In this document: positions 52,010 to 61,758 of the stretch, piece after piece
How the letters are laid out: the number at the start of each line of letters is the position of its first letter
Position numbering within the stretch: position 1 is the stretch's first letter
From: Chitinophagales bacterium
GTDB taxonomy: Bacteria > Bacteroidota > Bacteroidia > Chitinophagales > UBA2359
NCBI GenBank assembly: GCA_020628375.1
Contig: JAHDFD010000007.1
Span: forward strand, 62,001-126,000
DNA: 64,000 nt
Reading direction: 5' to 3'
Program-made: the position numbers and the translations under genes
The notes under the pieces: model-generated
Database searches by the model: none
What the model saw: only the letters and a program-made list of their open reading frames with translations
Told to the model about the DNA's origin: nothing

Positions 52010-52330
52010 CTAATCCTTCTTTCTTGCAATCTTAGAAGGACTTTGTCTTGTATCAAAAACATCAGCTATCCTTATTGAATTATTGATGTTATCGACTGAG
52101 TAGATTAATTTATAATGTTTGAAAATCCAATATCTATATTCAATTATTCTACCTTTCAAGTCTTCTTCAAGTTGTCCTTTGAGAGGCATTGCTGCTAAGC
52201 TTTCAGATTCTCTAATGATGGAACGGACTAAATTAGTTGCTATCTTATCACTAATTTCTTTAGAGTAATAATCATAAATTTTATCAAGTTCTTGCTCTGC
52301 AAATTCAGACCAAATCACTATGTAATCCAT
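52010..52330 (-). CDS. RelE/ParE-family toxin
   Basis: 106 residues, the usual ParE length. The sequence MDYIVIWSEFAEQELDKIYDYYSKEISDKIATNLVRSI and a core of PLKGQLEEDLKGRIIEYRYWIFKHYKLIYSVD match the RelE/ParE fold; the C-terminal RIADVFDTRQSP is also typical. ParE toxins poison gyrase and RelE toxins cleave mRNA; the class here is more ParE-like. It starts directly at the antitoxin stop with no gap. Confidence 0.88.
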   Translation of the reverse strand: MDYIVIWSEFAEQELDKIYDYYSKEISDKIATNLVRSIIRESESLAAMPLKGQLEEDLKGRIIEYRYWIFKHYKLIYSVDNINNSIRIADVFDTRQSPSKIARKKD

Positions 52331-52567
52331 CTATGAACCGTATTTTGATAATAACTCAGAACTAGTTTTGAATTTTCCCTTAGCAAAATTATCTTCTGAT
52401 TGCTCAATTCTTGAAATTAATTCATCTTTAGTAATAAGATTTTCAGAGTTCGTGGTCAATTCCTTCTCTTTACTTAATAACTTTTCAAAACGAGCAATAA
52501 CATCTTCGCTCTGTAGTTTCAAGAATTCCTGAACAAATTCTATTTTTCTTGTTTGTAAATCCGTCAT
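52331..52567 (-). CDS. Antitoxin of the RelE/ParE pair
   Basis: 78 residues, acidic and helical (VQEFLKLQSEDVIARFEKLLSKEKEL, then TKDELISRIEQSEDNFAKGKFKTSSELLSKYGS). The C-terminal half, after ISRIEQSEDNFAKGK, is the usual toxin-neutralising segment. The N-terminus is short for a DNA-binding domain, so autoregulation is uncertain. Gene order antitoxin-toxin with zero spacing is typical of type II pairs. Confidence 0.82.
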   Translation of the reverse strand: MTDLQTRKIEFVQEFLKLQSEDVIARFEKLLSKEKELTTNSENLITKDELISRIEQSEDNFAKGKFKTSSELLSKYGS

Positions 52568-52584
52568 AGCAGTGTCAGTTTATA

Positions 52585-52592
52585 CAAATTTA
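52585..52592 (-). promoter_or_regulatory. -7 box TAAATTTG ahead of the toxin-antitoxin operon
   Basis: On the minus strand TAAATTTG matches TAnnTTTG, 17 bp before the antitoxin ATG at 52567. Confidence 0.55.
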
Positions 52593-52803
52593 TATCTTAA
52601 ATTATAAAGGTGCATAAAATTTAATTTTTTGATTATCCACTGTTCCCAAAAGCACTCCTAATTATTTACAAGTATCATTTCGTGGTCATCGGTCTGTGGA
52701 TTGTTCACAATTATAAATCCCTGAATAACGTTCACCGCATGAGGTTAATAAAGTTTGATAATCATACTTTTAAAAGTAAACATCAATAATTATTATTAAT
52801 ACT

Positions 52804-53328
52804 TCACCCCTTCAAAAAATTCATATAATATCTGAAATTCGTATAATCGAAACAAACAAAACATACCTTTTCGATAGATTCGTTTTCTGCCAGAAAAGCC
52901 TTTACCGTTTTAACGGCAATATCAGCAGCAAGGTGCTTCGGGTATTTGTAAACGCCTGTGCTTATACAAGGGAAATTAATAATCTTGCAATCATTTTCTA
53001 CCGCTAATTGCAAAGCATTTTTATAACAATTAGCAAGTAACTCAGCTAACTCCTCAGCTTTATCGGCTTGCCAAACCGGACCAACCGTATGAATTACAAA
53101 TTGAGCCGGCAGATTTCCAGCAGTAGTAATAACCGCTTCCCCTGTTTTGCAGCCACCTTGTTTGGTTCTTATCTTCTGGCAATCTTCTAATATGGCAGGT
53201 CCACCAAAACGATGTATTGCACCATCAACTCCACCACCACCTAAAAGGCTAGTATTGGCAGCATTTACTATTGCGTCACACTTTAGTTTTGTTATATCGC
53301 CGGTTACAGCAGTAATTCTATCTTCCAT
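52804..53328 (-). CDS. Macrodomain ADP-ribose hydrolase (YmdB-like)
   Basis: 174 residues, a single macrodomain. Motifs: GDITKLKCDAIVNAANTSLLGGGGVDGAIH (about 10-40), AVITTAGNLPAQFVIHTVGPVW, then NFPCISTGVYKYP. These match the MacroD/YmdB class that removes O-acetyl groups or mono-ADP-ribose. It lies 236 bp upstream of the toxin-antitoxin operon on the same strand, but no shared operon is evident. Confidence 0.92.
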   Translation of the reverse strand: MEDRITAVTGDITKLKCDAIVNAANTSLLGGGGVDGAIHRFGGPAILEDCQKIRTKQGGCKTGEAVITTAGNLPAQFVIHTVGPVWQADKAEELAELLANCYKNALQLAVENDCKIINFPCISTGVYKYPKHLAADIAVKTVKAFLAENESIEKVCFVCFDYTNFRYYMNFLKG

Positions 53329-53433
53329 TATTTGTTCTATTAAAGTTTAAAATATATTCGCTCAACGGTTTTTGTTCATATTGTTGCTATGCTTTTTCTA
53401 CATGGTTGATGGGCGTAATCGAAGTACACAACA

Positions 53434-54228
53434 TTATTTTTTTAAGACCTTCTGCTGAAGCATATTTGCAATATGATAAGGCTTTAAACGATTCATCCAA
53501 TCAATTACACTCGAAAAGCGACCAACTGGTAAACGTACCTTTTTTCTTTGAATACCCTTAATGATCTTTCGGGCAATTACATTAGGGTCATCTTTTAAAA
53601 AGTTATTGAATTCTTTAGAATCTTCAGGGTTGCCACCTCTCGAATTATTCGCAATATTCGTGTTAATTCCGGCAGGATGTACGCACATTACTTCAACTGG
53701 CGTGTCGTGCAATTCAACAGCTAAAGATTCAGAAAAACCACGCACCGCAAATTTGGTAGAACAATAAGGAGCCTGATAACCGATTCCCATCAAGCCAAAA
53801 ATACTCGATATATTTACAATAGCTGCTTCAGGCTGATTTTTTAAATAAGGTAAAAAAGCTTTAGAACCATAGACAACTCCCCAGAAATTAATATCTACAA
53901 CCCATTTGAAAAGCTCAATATCAATTTCTTCAACAGATAACTTTCCGGCTGCAACACCAGCATTGTTTATTAGTACGTCAACTTTTTTAAAGTGTTTGTT
54001 TGTTTTTTCGGCAAACTGAATTATAGCATTATTGTCTGAAACATCGAATGATTCAGAGATTATTGTTGTTTTCGATTCGAGATTTTTACGAGTAATTTCC
54101 AGATTTTGTGCATCAATATCATTCAGTGCAAGTTGAGCGCCTAATGCTGCAAACTCTTCAGCGAGTGCTTTGCCTATTCCCGAACCTGCTCCGGTTATTA
54201 CAACTACTTTATCTTTAAAATGCTTCAC
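53434..54228 (-). CDS. SDR-family short-chain dehydrogenase
   Basis: 264 residues. NAD(P)-binding GAGSGIGKALAEEFAALGA (about 14-32), DNAAG-like NNAGVAAG, catalytic Ser in NISSIFG, and the Tyr/Lys pair in YCSTK. The substrate-loop PAGINTNIANNSRGGNP is extended and the C-terminus basic (KGIQRKKVRLPVGRFSSVIDWMNRLKP). The acidic residue after beta2 (ALNDID) suggests NAD(H). Substrate unknown. Confidence 0.93.
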   Translation of the reverse strand: MKHFKDKVVVITGAGSGIGKALAEEFAALGAQLALNDIDAQNLEITRKNLESKTTIISESFDVSDNNAIIQFAEKTNKHFKKVDVLINNAGVAAGKLSVEEIDIELFKWVVDINFWGVVYGSKAFLPYLKNQPEAAIVNISSIFGLMGIGYQAPYCSTKFAVRGFSESLAVELHDTPVEVMCVHPAGINTNIANNSRGGNPEDSKEFNNFLKDDPNVIARKIIKGIQRKKVRLPVGRFSSVIDWMNRLKPYHIANMLQQKVLKK

Positions 54229-54362
54229 GTTGCTAAGGTAGTTATTAAGTTAAAGAGTTTGTGGGTTTCGGAGTTAATCAGTTTAGGGTTAATTGAACTA
54301 AATGGTTAAACATCCCAATTGAGCATGTTAAAATTAAAAATATTTTACTACAATTTGCCCAA

Positions 54363-56180
54363 CTACTCCTGTAAAGCAACCATTTTGGCATAATCGCCAT
54401 TGTACTCAAGTAGCTCATAATGTGTTCCGCGCTCAATGATCTCTCCTTCGTTGAGAACGATGATCTCGTCGGCAGAACGAATGGTAGAAAGACGGTGAGC
54501 AATTACCAAAACGGTACGATCTTTCAGTAACTCATCAATAGCAGTTTGAACCAGCTTTTCAGATTCAGAATCTAATGAAGAAGTTGCTTCATCTAAAATT
54601 AAAATAGGAGCATTATTGAAAATAGCACGTGCAATGGTTAAGCGTTGGCGTTGCCCACCACTCAACAAATGTCCACCATCACCCACCGAAGTTCGATAGC
54701 CATTTTCGAGCTGCTCAATAAAAGCATGAGCGTTGGCAACCTTTGCCGCTGCTTCAACCTTTTTTTGGTTACTTTCACTCCATTCAACACCTAAAGCAAT
54801 ATTATTATAAACACTATCATTAAACAATACCGGATGCTGGCTGACTATCCCCATTTGTTTTCTGAGACTTGCCTGTGAATAGTCTTTAATATCTATTCCA
54901 TCGATCAGAATAGAGCCCTCATTAACATCGTAAAAACGTGCTAATAATTTGGCAAGTGTTGTTTTTCCACTACCAGAGCCACCAACTAATGCCAATACTT
55001 TACCTTTTTCAAGCGTGAAGTTCAATTTTTTCAGAACAGGAAGTTCATTATAGGCAAAGCTTACATTTTTGAACTCGATTTTATGTTTGAAATCACTAAG
55101 TTCTGTTGCCTGAGCTAAGTCAACGATTTCATTGGGCGTATTAATGATTTCCTCTATTCTTTCTAAAGAAGCACCACCTTTTACGATTTTATAATAAGCG
55201 TCGGTCAGTGCTTTCGCCGGCGGAATGATCTGAGAAAGAATAACAAGATAGGTAATGAACTGTGCCGAGTCTATGGCATTGTTATTTAAAACCATTAAAG
55301 TGCCTAAATACAGAATAATAACAATTACGCTTATACTCAGAAATTCTGAAAGCGGAGAAGATAGATCACGACGATGCAGCATTTGAGTCATTAGTTGTGC
55401 ATGTTCCTGATTGGTTTTTGAAAACTTATCTTCAAAATATTTTTCTGCATTGAATGCTTTAATAATACTTAATCCGCCCATACTTTCTTCAAGTTGAGAA
55501 AGTAATAAACCCATTCGGTCTTGTGCCTGAAAGGATACTTTTTTAAGGCTCTTGGCGATGGTTCCGATTATAATTGCAGCAAAAGGCATTACTACTAATA
55601 CAGATATTGTTAAAGTAGCATTTATTGAAAATAAGAATAAGAGTGAAACGATAATATTAGCAGGTGAAACGAGCATTAATTCCAATACACTTAAAACACC
55701 CCATTCTACTTCCTGAATATCGACTGTTGCACGGGCAAGCGTATCTCCTTTCTTTTTTTCAGAAAAATAGGCAACCGGCAGCGACAAAATTTTTGCATAT
55801 AATACCTGACGAAGATCGGCAACAACTCCATTTCTGATAATTGCCAGATTGTATTTAGCAAGGAAGCGAAACAAATTCTTCAGAAAAAAAACAATGATTA
55901 TAAATCCACAAACCAAGAGTAATGCACCTTTCTGATCGAATTGTATGATCAGCTGCCCGAGTAAATAGTTGATATAACCAAAAAAAGCATCTGCTGAAAG
56001 AGCTAGCTCAGGTGGCGTATCACTTATTTCTTCTTTCCCGAATAAAAGTTGAAGGAAAGGATAGATCATGGTAAGAGAGAACAGAGAAAACAATATCGCC
56101 AATAAATTGAATATAATATTGGCAACACTTGATTTCGGAAAGCGTTTTATGAAAGGAAATAATTTAAAAAAAGCGTTCAT
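54363..56180 (-). CDS. MsbA-like ABC exporter (lipid/peptide half-transporter)
   Basis: 605 residues. Six TM helices in the first 340 residues, ABC domain from about 355. Walker A GGSGSGKTT (about 395), Q-loop KQMGIVSQHPVLF, signature LLSGGQRQRL (about 507), Walker B ILILDEATSSLD and H-loop VIAHRL. It forms a homodimer. MsbA-like members export lipid A or related lipids; the exact cargo is not readable. It starts 13 bp downstream of the SprA-like gene on the same strand, forming an operon. Confidence 0.9.
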   Translation of the reverse strand: MNAFFKLFPFIKRFPKSSVANIIFNLLAILFSLFSLTMIYPFLQLLFGKEEISDTPPELALSADAFFGYINYLLGQLIIQFDQKGALLLVCGFIIIVFFLKNLFRFLAKYNLAIIRNGVVADLRQVLYAKILSLPVAYFSEKKKGDTLARATVDIQEVEWGVLSVLELMLVSPANIIVSLLFLFSINATLTISVLVVMPFAAIIIGTIAKSLKKVSFQAQDRMGLLLSQLEESMGGLSIIKAFNAEKYFEDKFSKTNQEHAQLMTQMLHRRDLSSPLSEFLSISVIVIILYLGTLMVLNNNAIDSAQFITYLVILSQIIPPAKALTDAYYKIVKGGASLERIEEIINTPNEIVDLAQATELSDFKHKIEFKNVSFAYNELPVLKKLNFTLEKGKVLALVGGSGSGKTTLAKLLARFYDVNEGSILIDGIDIKDYSQASLRKQMGIVSQHPVLFNDSVYNNIALGVEWSESNQKKVEAAAKVANAHAFIEQLENGYRTSVGDGGHLLSGGQRQRLTIARAIFNNAPILILDEATSSLDSESEKLVQTAIDELLKDRTVLVIAHRLSTIRSADEIIVLNEGEIIERGTHYELLEYNGDYAKMVALQE

Positions 56181-56192
56181 AAAGCTGCTAAG

Positions 56193-59100
56193 TTAAAACA
56201 ATGCTGTAACCTGAGCCCTGCCCGTGTTCTGCATTTTTTGTCCTTCACTCTTTTTACCGTTATAAGTCAGGCGTAGTTCAATGTGTTTAGAAATTTGCGT
56301 TCTGAAATTCAGGTTCCAAACATAGTTGCTACCCACATTCAAACCCTGAAGAATATGATTGTCAAGATTGAAGTTTTCACCGGGCGTACCATTATATTTC
56401 ATGTTTATGTAAGAAATTCTTCCATCGAAAGCATTTTTTTGTGCAGCATTAAAGCGAAAACGTATCGCAGCTTCCTGATGTGTGCCTTTTTCTCCATTCA
56501 CATTTTCACTATCTCTGAAAAGATAAGATAGTTCGATACCTAGCTTTGTTGAATGTTGCCACTTTAAGCTTGGTTCAATTTCAGTAAAGTCTATATTGTA
56601 GTTACTATTGGCATTGGCGGCAGAAGCATAAAAATTATTTCCGACCTTTGCATCTAAGCTAGCAGAAAAAGATTTGTTCAATACTGTTTTTAAGCGAGTA
56701 CCTTGTTCTCTTAAATTCCTTTCTATACTTCCGTTTACTAATAGTTCTTTGTTTCTATTATTACTTATGAAAAGTTCAGCATTGAATGGTCGTCCTCCTC
56801 TGTTAAAAAATAAGGCATTTCTATTCGCAGTACGTTCCGATACGATACTGTTTCTGATGTTTTCTTTTACACCCCATAAAACAGGACTGTACAAAGCACC
56901 TGCATTTTCAAGCGTGTCAGTAGGGAAATGACGTACTACTTCCACCAGACTTTGAAATTCCCATTTATTAATGAATTTGAAAAACTTCGATTCATTGCTG
57001 AACCACAAACGCTTAGGAATAATATTCAGATTTTGAGTGAACTCAACAATATTCGTTCTTTGATAAATATTACTAGGAATATTGATCTGTATATAAGTAG
57101 TGTCGGGAAATTCATTTTCGAAGATCGGTCGGAATTCGTCTATTTCTTTAATATTATTCTCATTCAGATCTACCCAGACGTGGGTTCCTAAACTATTAGT
57201 TACCGGAGTAAATTCATATTCTATTACTTGTTTCTGCCCCGAACCTAGTTTGTAGTTCGTATTCGACCGGATCAATCCTTTAAAGGCTTCAAATAAATAG
57301 TTAATCTCCCCAAGTAAAGTGCGATTATCTTCCTGGTTATTGAAATTGTTTTTTAATACATCGAGGGTACGATAACTCATGCTCCAACGTAGCTGATTTT
57401 TAGGGTTCTTATTTAATTCGCCCTGAAACTGAAAGGTATTGGCTCTTGTTGCTAAGGCAAACTGTGAACCCTCCGGATTATAATCCCAACGTTGTTGCCA
57501 ACTTGCAGAAAGTTTATTCGATTTTTGTTGCGGACTTTGTATAAATATTTCTGAAACATTGAAATACAAGCTTTTGGTAGAAAGTGTATCGGGTTGTGTT
57601 GAATTGGCTTCATAAGGAATTACCTTCTGTTTTTCCTGAAAAGCATTGAAGCCAAATGCCCATTGTTTTGTCTTTTCCGATTGATACCTGAAATTAATAA
57701 TAGGGCGGAAAAAGCTAGTGTTCTCAGTTTCAGCAGAAGCGTGTAGATAATCTGCCCGAATCAAAGTAGAAAAGCCATTTCTGTTTATTTTGTTTTCAGC
57801 AATATGTCTGAAGCCCTGATAATTGTTTTGTTGAACGAGACTATTGATGTTATATGAAATATAACCCCATCTGTTTCGTGATAGTTTAGTGCTGAAAGAA
57901 CTAAGGTGTTCATGGAAACGCAAAGATTGATTGCTGACATTCCAGTCTCGCGTGAATTCTATTGGACGGTAGTTCTCTAAAAATTCAAATTTCGACTGAA
58001 CGAATTCATAATTTGCCTTATTTTCTAGCTGCCAGTTGGCGTTTGTGTCTAGTTTTAAAGTCTGTTGCCATTGCAAATTAGCTGCAAGCCCAACATCATC
58101 TTTGTCATTTAATTCCGAATAAGTATTTACATCTTTATTAGAAATGCCAATCTCGGCACTGACCGAACCATTGTTTTTAAGTTGATAACTAATGCCTGAA
58201 GTCAATAATTGCCTTTGTTGAGGACTTATTAACCGAATTACCGGTTCATAGTTCCCCGTAGGATTACCAAAATTATCAGGAGCAACCCATTCGTAAACCC
58301 GACCATTGATTCCGGCTTCTGAGAATATATAATTCCCATTCCCGAAACCAACATTAGAAAATGCTAAAGAGTATTGTGCAGTTTCCGGATTTTGGGAAAA
58401 TTGATAGACCGTATAATTGCGACCATTGACAAGTGTGTCTTTTTGTTCGTATAACACTCTGTTTTCAGAATATTCAACAGAATCAACTCCGGTGTATAGC
58501 GCATTATTTATATCGTCTCCCACTTCTTTTAAGAAATCTATTTTATCATTATCCAGATCTTGTAGTAAAGGTTGATTTTTGGCATCTTGTTCAGAATATA
58601 AATGGGCATGCACTCTTAGCTTTCCTTTAGTGTATTCGGTTTCGGCAAAGGCTAAAGAACGCAAGTAGTTTTGTATCGAATATTCAAATTCTATAACAAT
58701 TCTTATGTCTTTGGTAATTAGTCTGTTTGGCGTAAAGGTTATTTCTCCCAAATTATAATCTATAATATAATCCTGATCGAATCCACGAGTAAGTAGCTGA
58801 CCATCAATATACACTCTTTCTGAACCAGAAAGGATAATGATAAAGTTTTCGCCATTTCTACCTATTAATTTATAAGGACCCTGATTGCCTTCTTCGCCTA
58901 TAAATTGCATTCGGTTATATTCACCTCTGGCTATGGCTACAGCAGCGGTAGCACTTAATTCCCCATCATTTACATTTATGGCTGTTTTACCCTTTATTCC
59001 CTGTAATCTTTTCTGGAAATTCATAAAGTACGAGTTAGGTCTTTTTAAATCATAATCTCCGAGTATTACAGAGTTGTTATCTTTATAAACTTCAATGAAA

Positions 59101-59789
59101 ATACGGTCAAATTCTTGTAATTGCTGTGTGTTTCCCTGTGCCTGAAAAGGAATGTTATTATCATTGATAGAAGCCCTGACCATCACATCGTTCTTAAGCT
59201 TGCCCTGCATCTGTAAATTGAATTGGGAATTAACGACTAAATCCTGATTGGAGCCTAAGGAAATACCTCTGGAAAAATTGCCGAAATAATTAAGGTTTCC
59301 AAGGTCGAAAACATCAATCGGTTCGTTCTTAAAATCATATTTATAAACATCTTTACCAAAAACGATATCCTTCGATTTTTCTAGTAATTCAACTTTTTTT
59401 CTAGATTGTTTGGCAAAAAAGTTGGCAAAATACACTCGATACATTACATTTGCTTCTTCTATGTTGGGTTTATTTACCCAAATGAAAAGACCCTTCTGGT
59501 GCTCAACATAGTAGTTTTCAGGTTTGATTAACTGCCCATTCAAGTCCTGAACCCTTAAAGACCCAAATATTATAGGTAATGTATCAATTTTAAGTGTATC
59601 ATTTGAAATTGAAATGTTCTTGGTTCTATAGTTTGACAGCTCTTGTGCATTAGTAGATGTGGAGAATAGTATAAAAACTGTACTGAAAATTAGTATGATT
59701 TTTAATCTATTTGAACCATTTTTATGAAAATGGCATGTCAATTGAAAGTACAATCGTAAAAAGTAATGTATTTGCTTATTTTCTTTCAA
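56193..59789 (-). CDS. SprA-like large outer-membrane protein
   Basis: 1198 residues with a signal peptide after a 28-residue N-terminal extension (IILIFSTVFILFSTSTNAQE). It contains the shared SprA motif GxxLxxGxDYxxxYxLGxIT as SERVYIDGQLLTRGFDQDYI, close to the same motif in SprA here (GGKELIEGVDYDVNYGLG). The C-terminal ~700 residues alternate in beta-strand pattern (e.g. NNYNIDFTEIEPSLKWQHST), as in outer-membrane barrels. Role unknown; it is upstream of an ABC exporter in an apparent two-gene operon. It is not SprA itself (half the length). Confidence 0.75.
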   Translation of the reverse strand: MKENKQIHYFLRLYFQLTCHFHKNGSNRLKIILIFSTVFILFSTSTNAQELSNYRTKNISISNDTLKIDTLPIIFGSLRVQDLNGQLIKPENYYVEHQKGLFIWVNKPNIEEANVMYRVYFANFFAKQSRKKVELLEKSKDIVFGKDVYKYDFKNEPIDVFDLGNLNYFGNFSRGISLGSNQDLVVNSQFNLQMQGKLKNDVMVRASINDNNIPFQAQGNTQQLQEFDRIFIEVYKDNNSVILGDYDLKRPNSYFMNFQKRLQGIKGKTAINVNDGELSATAAVAIARGEYNRMQFIGEEGNQGPYKLIGRNGENFIIILSGSERVYIDGQLLTRGFDQDYIIDYNLGEITFTPNRLITKDIRIVIEFEYSIQNYLRSLAFAETEYTKGKLRVHAHLYSEQDAKNQPLLQDLDNDKIDFLKEVGDDINNALYTGVDSVEYSENRVLYEQKDTLVNGRNYTVYQFSQNPETAQYSLAFSNVGFGNGNYIFSEAGINGRVYEWVAPDNFGNPTGNYEPVIRLISPQQRQLLTSGISYQLKNNGSVSAEIGISNKDVNTYSELNDKDDVGLAANLQWQQTLKLDTNANWQLENKANYEFVQSKFEFLENYRPIEFTRDWNVSNQSLRFHEHLSSFSTKLSRNRWGYISYNINSLVQQNNYQGFRHIAENKINRNGFSTLIRADYLHASAETENTSFFRPIINFRYQSEKTKQWAFGFNAFQEKQKVIPYEANSTQPDTLSTKSLYFNVSEIFIQSPQQKSNKLSASWQQRWDYNPEGSQFALATRANTFQFQGELNKNPKNQLRWSMSYRTLDVLKNNFNNQEDNRTLLGEINYLFEAFKGLIRSNTNYKLGSGQKQVIEYEFTPVTNSLGTHVWVDLNENNIKEIDEFRPIFENEFPDTTYIQINIPSNIYQRTNIVEFTQNLNIIPKRLWFSNESKFFKFINKWEFQSLVEVVRHFPTDTLENAGALYSPVLWGVKENIRNSIVSERTANRNALFFNRGGRPFNAELFISNNRNKELLVNGSIERNLREQGTRLKTVLNKSFSASLDAKVGNNFYASAANANSNYNIDFTEIEPSLKWQHSTKLGIELSYLFRDSENVNGEKGTHQEAAIRFRFNAAQKNAFDGRISYINMKYNGTPGENFNLDNHILQGLNVGSNYVWNLNFRTQISKHIELRLTYNGKKSEGQKMQNTGRAQVTALF

Positions 59790-59997
59790 AATTTTTTATA
59801 GAACGATAAGGCTAGGAAAATATGATTGAAGTACATTAAATTCTTGTAATTAAAGTTCTTATTTTGTTGATTACGAAAGCTATACGTATTTTGCAAAAAA
59901 TGAGCAATAATAAGGGATGAAAGGTGTGGATAATATTATTAATAATTAATTAATAAAAATTACCTGTGCTAAGTAACTTGGTTGTTATTTTTAGTCT

Positions 59998-60005
59998 TAA
60001 GTTTG
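59998..60005 (+). promoter_or_regulatory. Promoter ahead of the T9SS cargo gene
   Basis: TAAGTTTG (59998-60005) matches TAnnTTTG, with TTGG 17 bp upstream as a possible -33 element. The ATG is at 60066. Confidence 0.6.
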
Positions 60006-60065
60006 CACTTTAGTATTTTTAAGTAAAATTTGAAATTAATCTATTATACAATAAAAAATTTCTTT

Positions 60066-61574
60066 ATGAAAAAGTTTTATTCTCTTCTTGCCCTGATGTT
60101 AATTATGACATCAGTTTCCTATGCACAAACTTTCCCTTGTGGTGATGGACAATCTTTATCAGATTGCTACTGCTTAGGAGCTGGAACATTGGTTGCTGAT
60201 TCAGAGCCATGTTCTTTTGATTCTTCACAAGAGCAATTAGTTTACATTTTAGTAGATGTGAATGATGCAACTGTTGATGGAGATTTAGATGATGATTCAG
60301 TTGTTGCTGCTTCATCAAGTGGAACTTTCACTGGTGTACCTACTGGTGATTATGTAATGTACCAGTTAACAGTAGGTACTAACGATGTTGTTAGTGCAGG
60401 CGATGACTTAGCTACATTACTTACTTACCCTAATGAAGCGACTGGTTTAGCTACTGTTAATGGTCCTGATTGTGATTGCCCTGATTATAATAACACTGGT
60501 AACCTTACAGATGATGGAGGTAATGGTGTTCCTGGTGCAACTGTTACTATTGTAGATTCTGATGGTAATGTAATTGGAACTACTACTACAGATGAGAATG
60601 GAAACTTTGGATTTGACGATTTAGATGATGGAGATTATACTATCGAAGTAGATTATCCTGCTGGATATTCTGGTGATGATACTTTTGATATTTCTGTAAC
60701 AGACGGAGGTAGTGATCCAATCGATGGTGGTTCTACTTTTGATAGCACTGTTTGTGAGTCATTACTTACTGAAGCAAGTGTACTTTGTCAGGATGGAGGT
60801 TCTTACAAAGTTGTTATTACTTTAGATTTCTCTGGAGCTGGTGCTACAAATGGTTTCAATGTAACTTCTACTCACCCAGGTGGATTCAATGGAGTTACTT
60901 ATGGTTCTTTCGTAGATGGTAACTTCGCGAACGGAGCTGGATTCAGCTATACTATTTCTTCTGTAGATTATCCTGGTTGTGTTGTTGAATTATCTTCTAA
61001 CTCAATCGATTGTACAACTACAGATGTAGAATTGATCCGTTTCGACGCTGAGGCAATCGAAGAAGGAAATGCTGTAACTTGGGTTACTGCTACTGAAACT
61101 GATAACAACTACTTTACTTTAGAGTATTCAGTAGATGGCGTAAACTTTACACCAATTGCACAGATCAATGGTTCAGGTACTACAAGTACAGGTAACTCTT
61201 ACTCTTTCTTACACGATTCTTTTGAAACTGCTATTAGCTTCTACCGTCTTTCTCAAACTGACTTTGATGGTACTACTAAATACATCAGTGATGTAGAGCG
61301 TGTAGAGCGTGCTGCTGAAGAATTAAGCTTAACTAATGTTTTCCCTGTTCCAACTGCTGATCAGTTAAACATTGAGTTTATTGCTGCTAAAGCTGGTGAT
61401 GCAATTATCGAAGTATTCGACCTTACTGGAAAATTAGTTGGCTCATCAAATGTTGCTGCTGCTAAAGGTGTTAACCCAGCTTCGATCGATGTTACTAATT
61501 TAGCTACTGGTACTTACTTTATCAGTGTTACTATCGGTAACGAATCAGCTACATCTAAGTTCATCAAGAACTAA
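60066..61574 (+). CDS. Secreted SdrD-B/Cna-B-domain protein with T9SS type A sorting domain
   Basis: 502 residues from ATG 60066; an earlier in-frame ATG at 60030 would extend the signal peptide. Signal peptide SVSYAQ. Residues about 155-245 hold a Cna-B/carboxypeptidase-regulatory-like domain (GVPGATVTIVDSDGNVIGTTTTDENGNFGF). The last ~80 residues are the T9SS type A domain (LTNVFPVPTADQLNIEF, then VEVFDLTGK-like EVFDLTGKLVGSS and GTYFISVTIGNESATSKFIKN). It is a cell-surface or released protein, probably abundant given its promoter and T/A-ended codons. Confidence 0.9.
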   Translation: MKKFYSLLALMLIMTSVSYAQTFPCGDGQSLSDCYCLGAGTLVADSEPCSFDSSQEQLVYILVDVNDATVDGDLDDDSVVAASSSGTFTGVPTGDYVMYQLTVGTNDVVSAGDDLATLLTYPNEATGLATVNGPDCDCPDYNNTGNLTDDGGNGVPGATVTIVDSDGNVIGTTTTDENGNFGFDDLDDGDYTIEVDYPAGYSGDDTFDISVTDGGSDPIDGGSTFDSTVCESLLTEASVLCQDGGSYKVVITLDFSGAGATNGFNVTSTHPGGFNGVTYGSFVDGNFANGAGFSYTISSVDYPGCVVELSSNSIDCTTTDVELIRFDAEAIEEGNAVTWVTATETDNNYFTLEYSVDGVNFTPIAQINGSGTTSTGNSYSFLHDSFETAISFYRLSQTDFDGTTKYISDVERVERAAEELSLTNVFPVPTADQLNIEFIAAKAGDAIIEVFDLTGKLVGSSNVAAAKGVNPASIDVTNLATGTYFISVTIGNESATSKFIKN

Positions 61575-61598
61575 TTCTGATTAAATAGAAAATTATAC

Positions 61599-61632
61599 AA
61601 AGCCCGTCCTTTTCAGGATGGGCTTTTTTATT
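61599..61632 (+). terminator. Terminator of the T9SS cargo gene
   Basis: AAAGCCCGTCCT (61599-61610) and AGGATGGGCTTT (61615-61626), one G-U pair, followed by TTTTATTT. Confidence 0.9.
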
Positions 61633-61659
61633 TACCACCAATTCATCATCAATAGCAAA

Positions 61660-61667
61660 TATTTTTG
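61660..61667 (+). promoter_or_regulatory. -7 box TATTTTTG ahead of the polysaccharide cluster
   Basis: Exact TAnnTTTG match; the ATG of the Wzz-like gene is 91 bp downstream. A second near-match (TTCCTTTG) starts at 61668. Confidence 0.45.
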
Positions 61668-61758
61668 TTCCTTTGCACATTTTCTATCGGTTGACTGTAC
61701 TAAAAGAACCGTTTGTCTGTTACATTACTGATGCTTACCTAAGCTTTAAAAACTGACA

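Noticed and set aside
52010..53328. DarTG toxin-antitoxin system
   Set aside because: The toxin-like gene is RelE/ParE-like with its own antitoxin; the macrodomain protein lacks the DarG C-terminal region and resembles YmdB.
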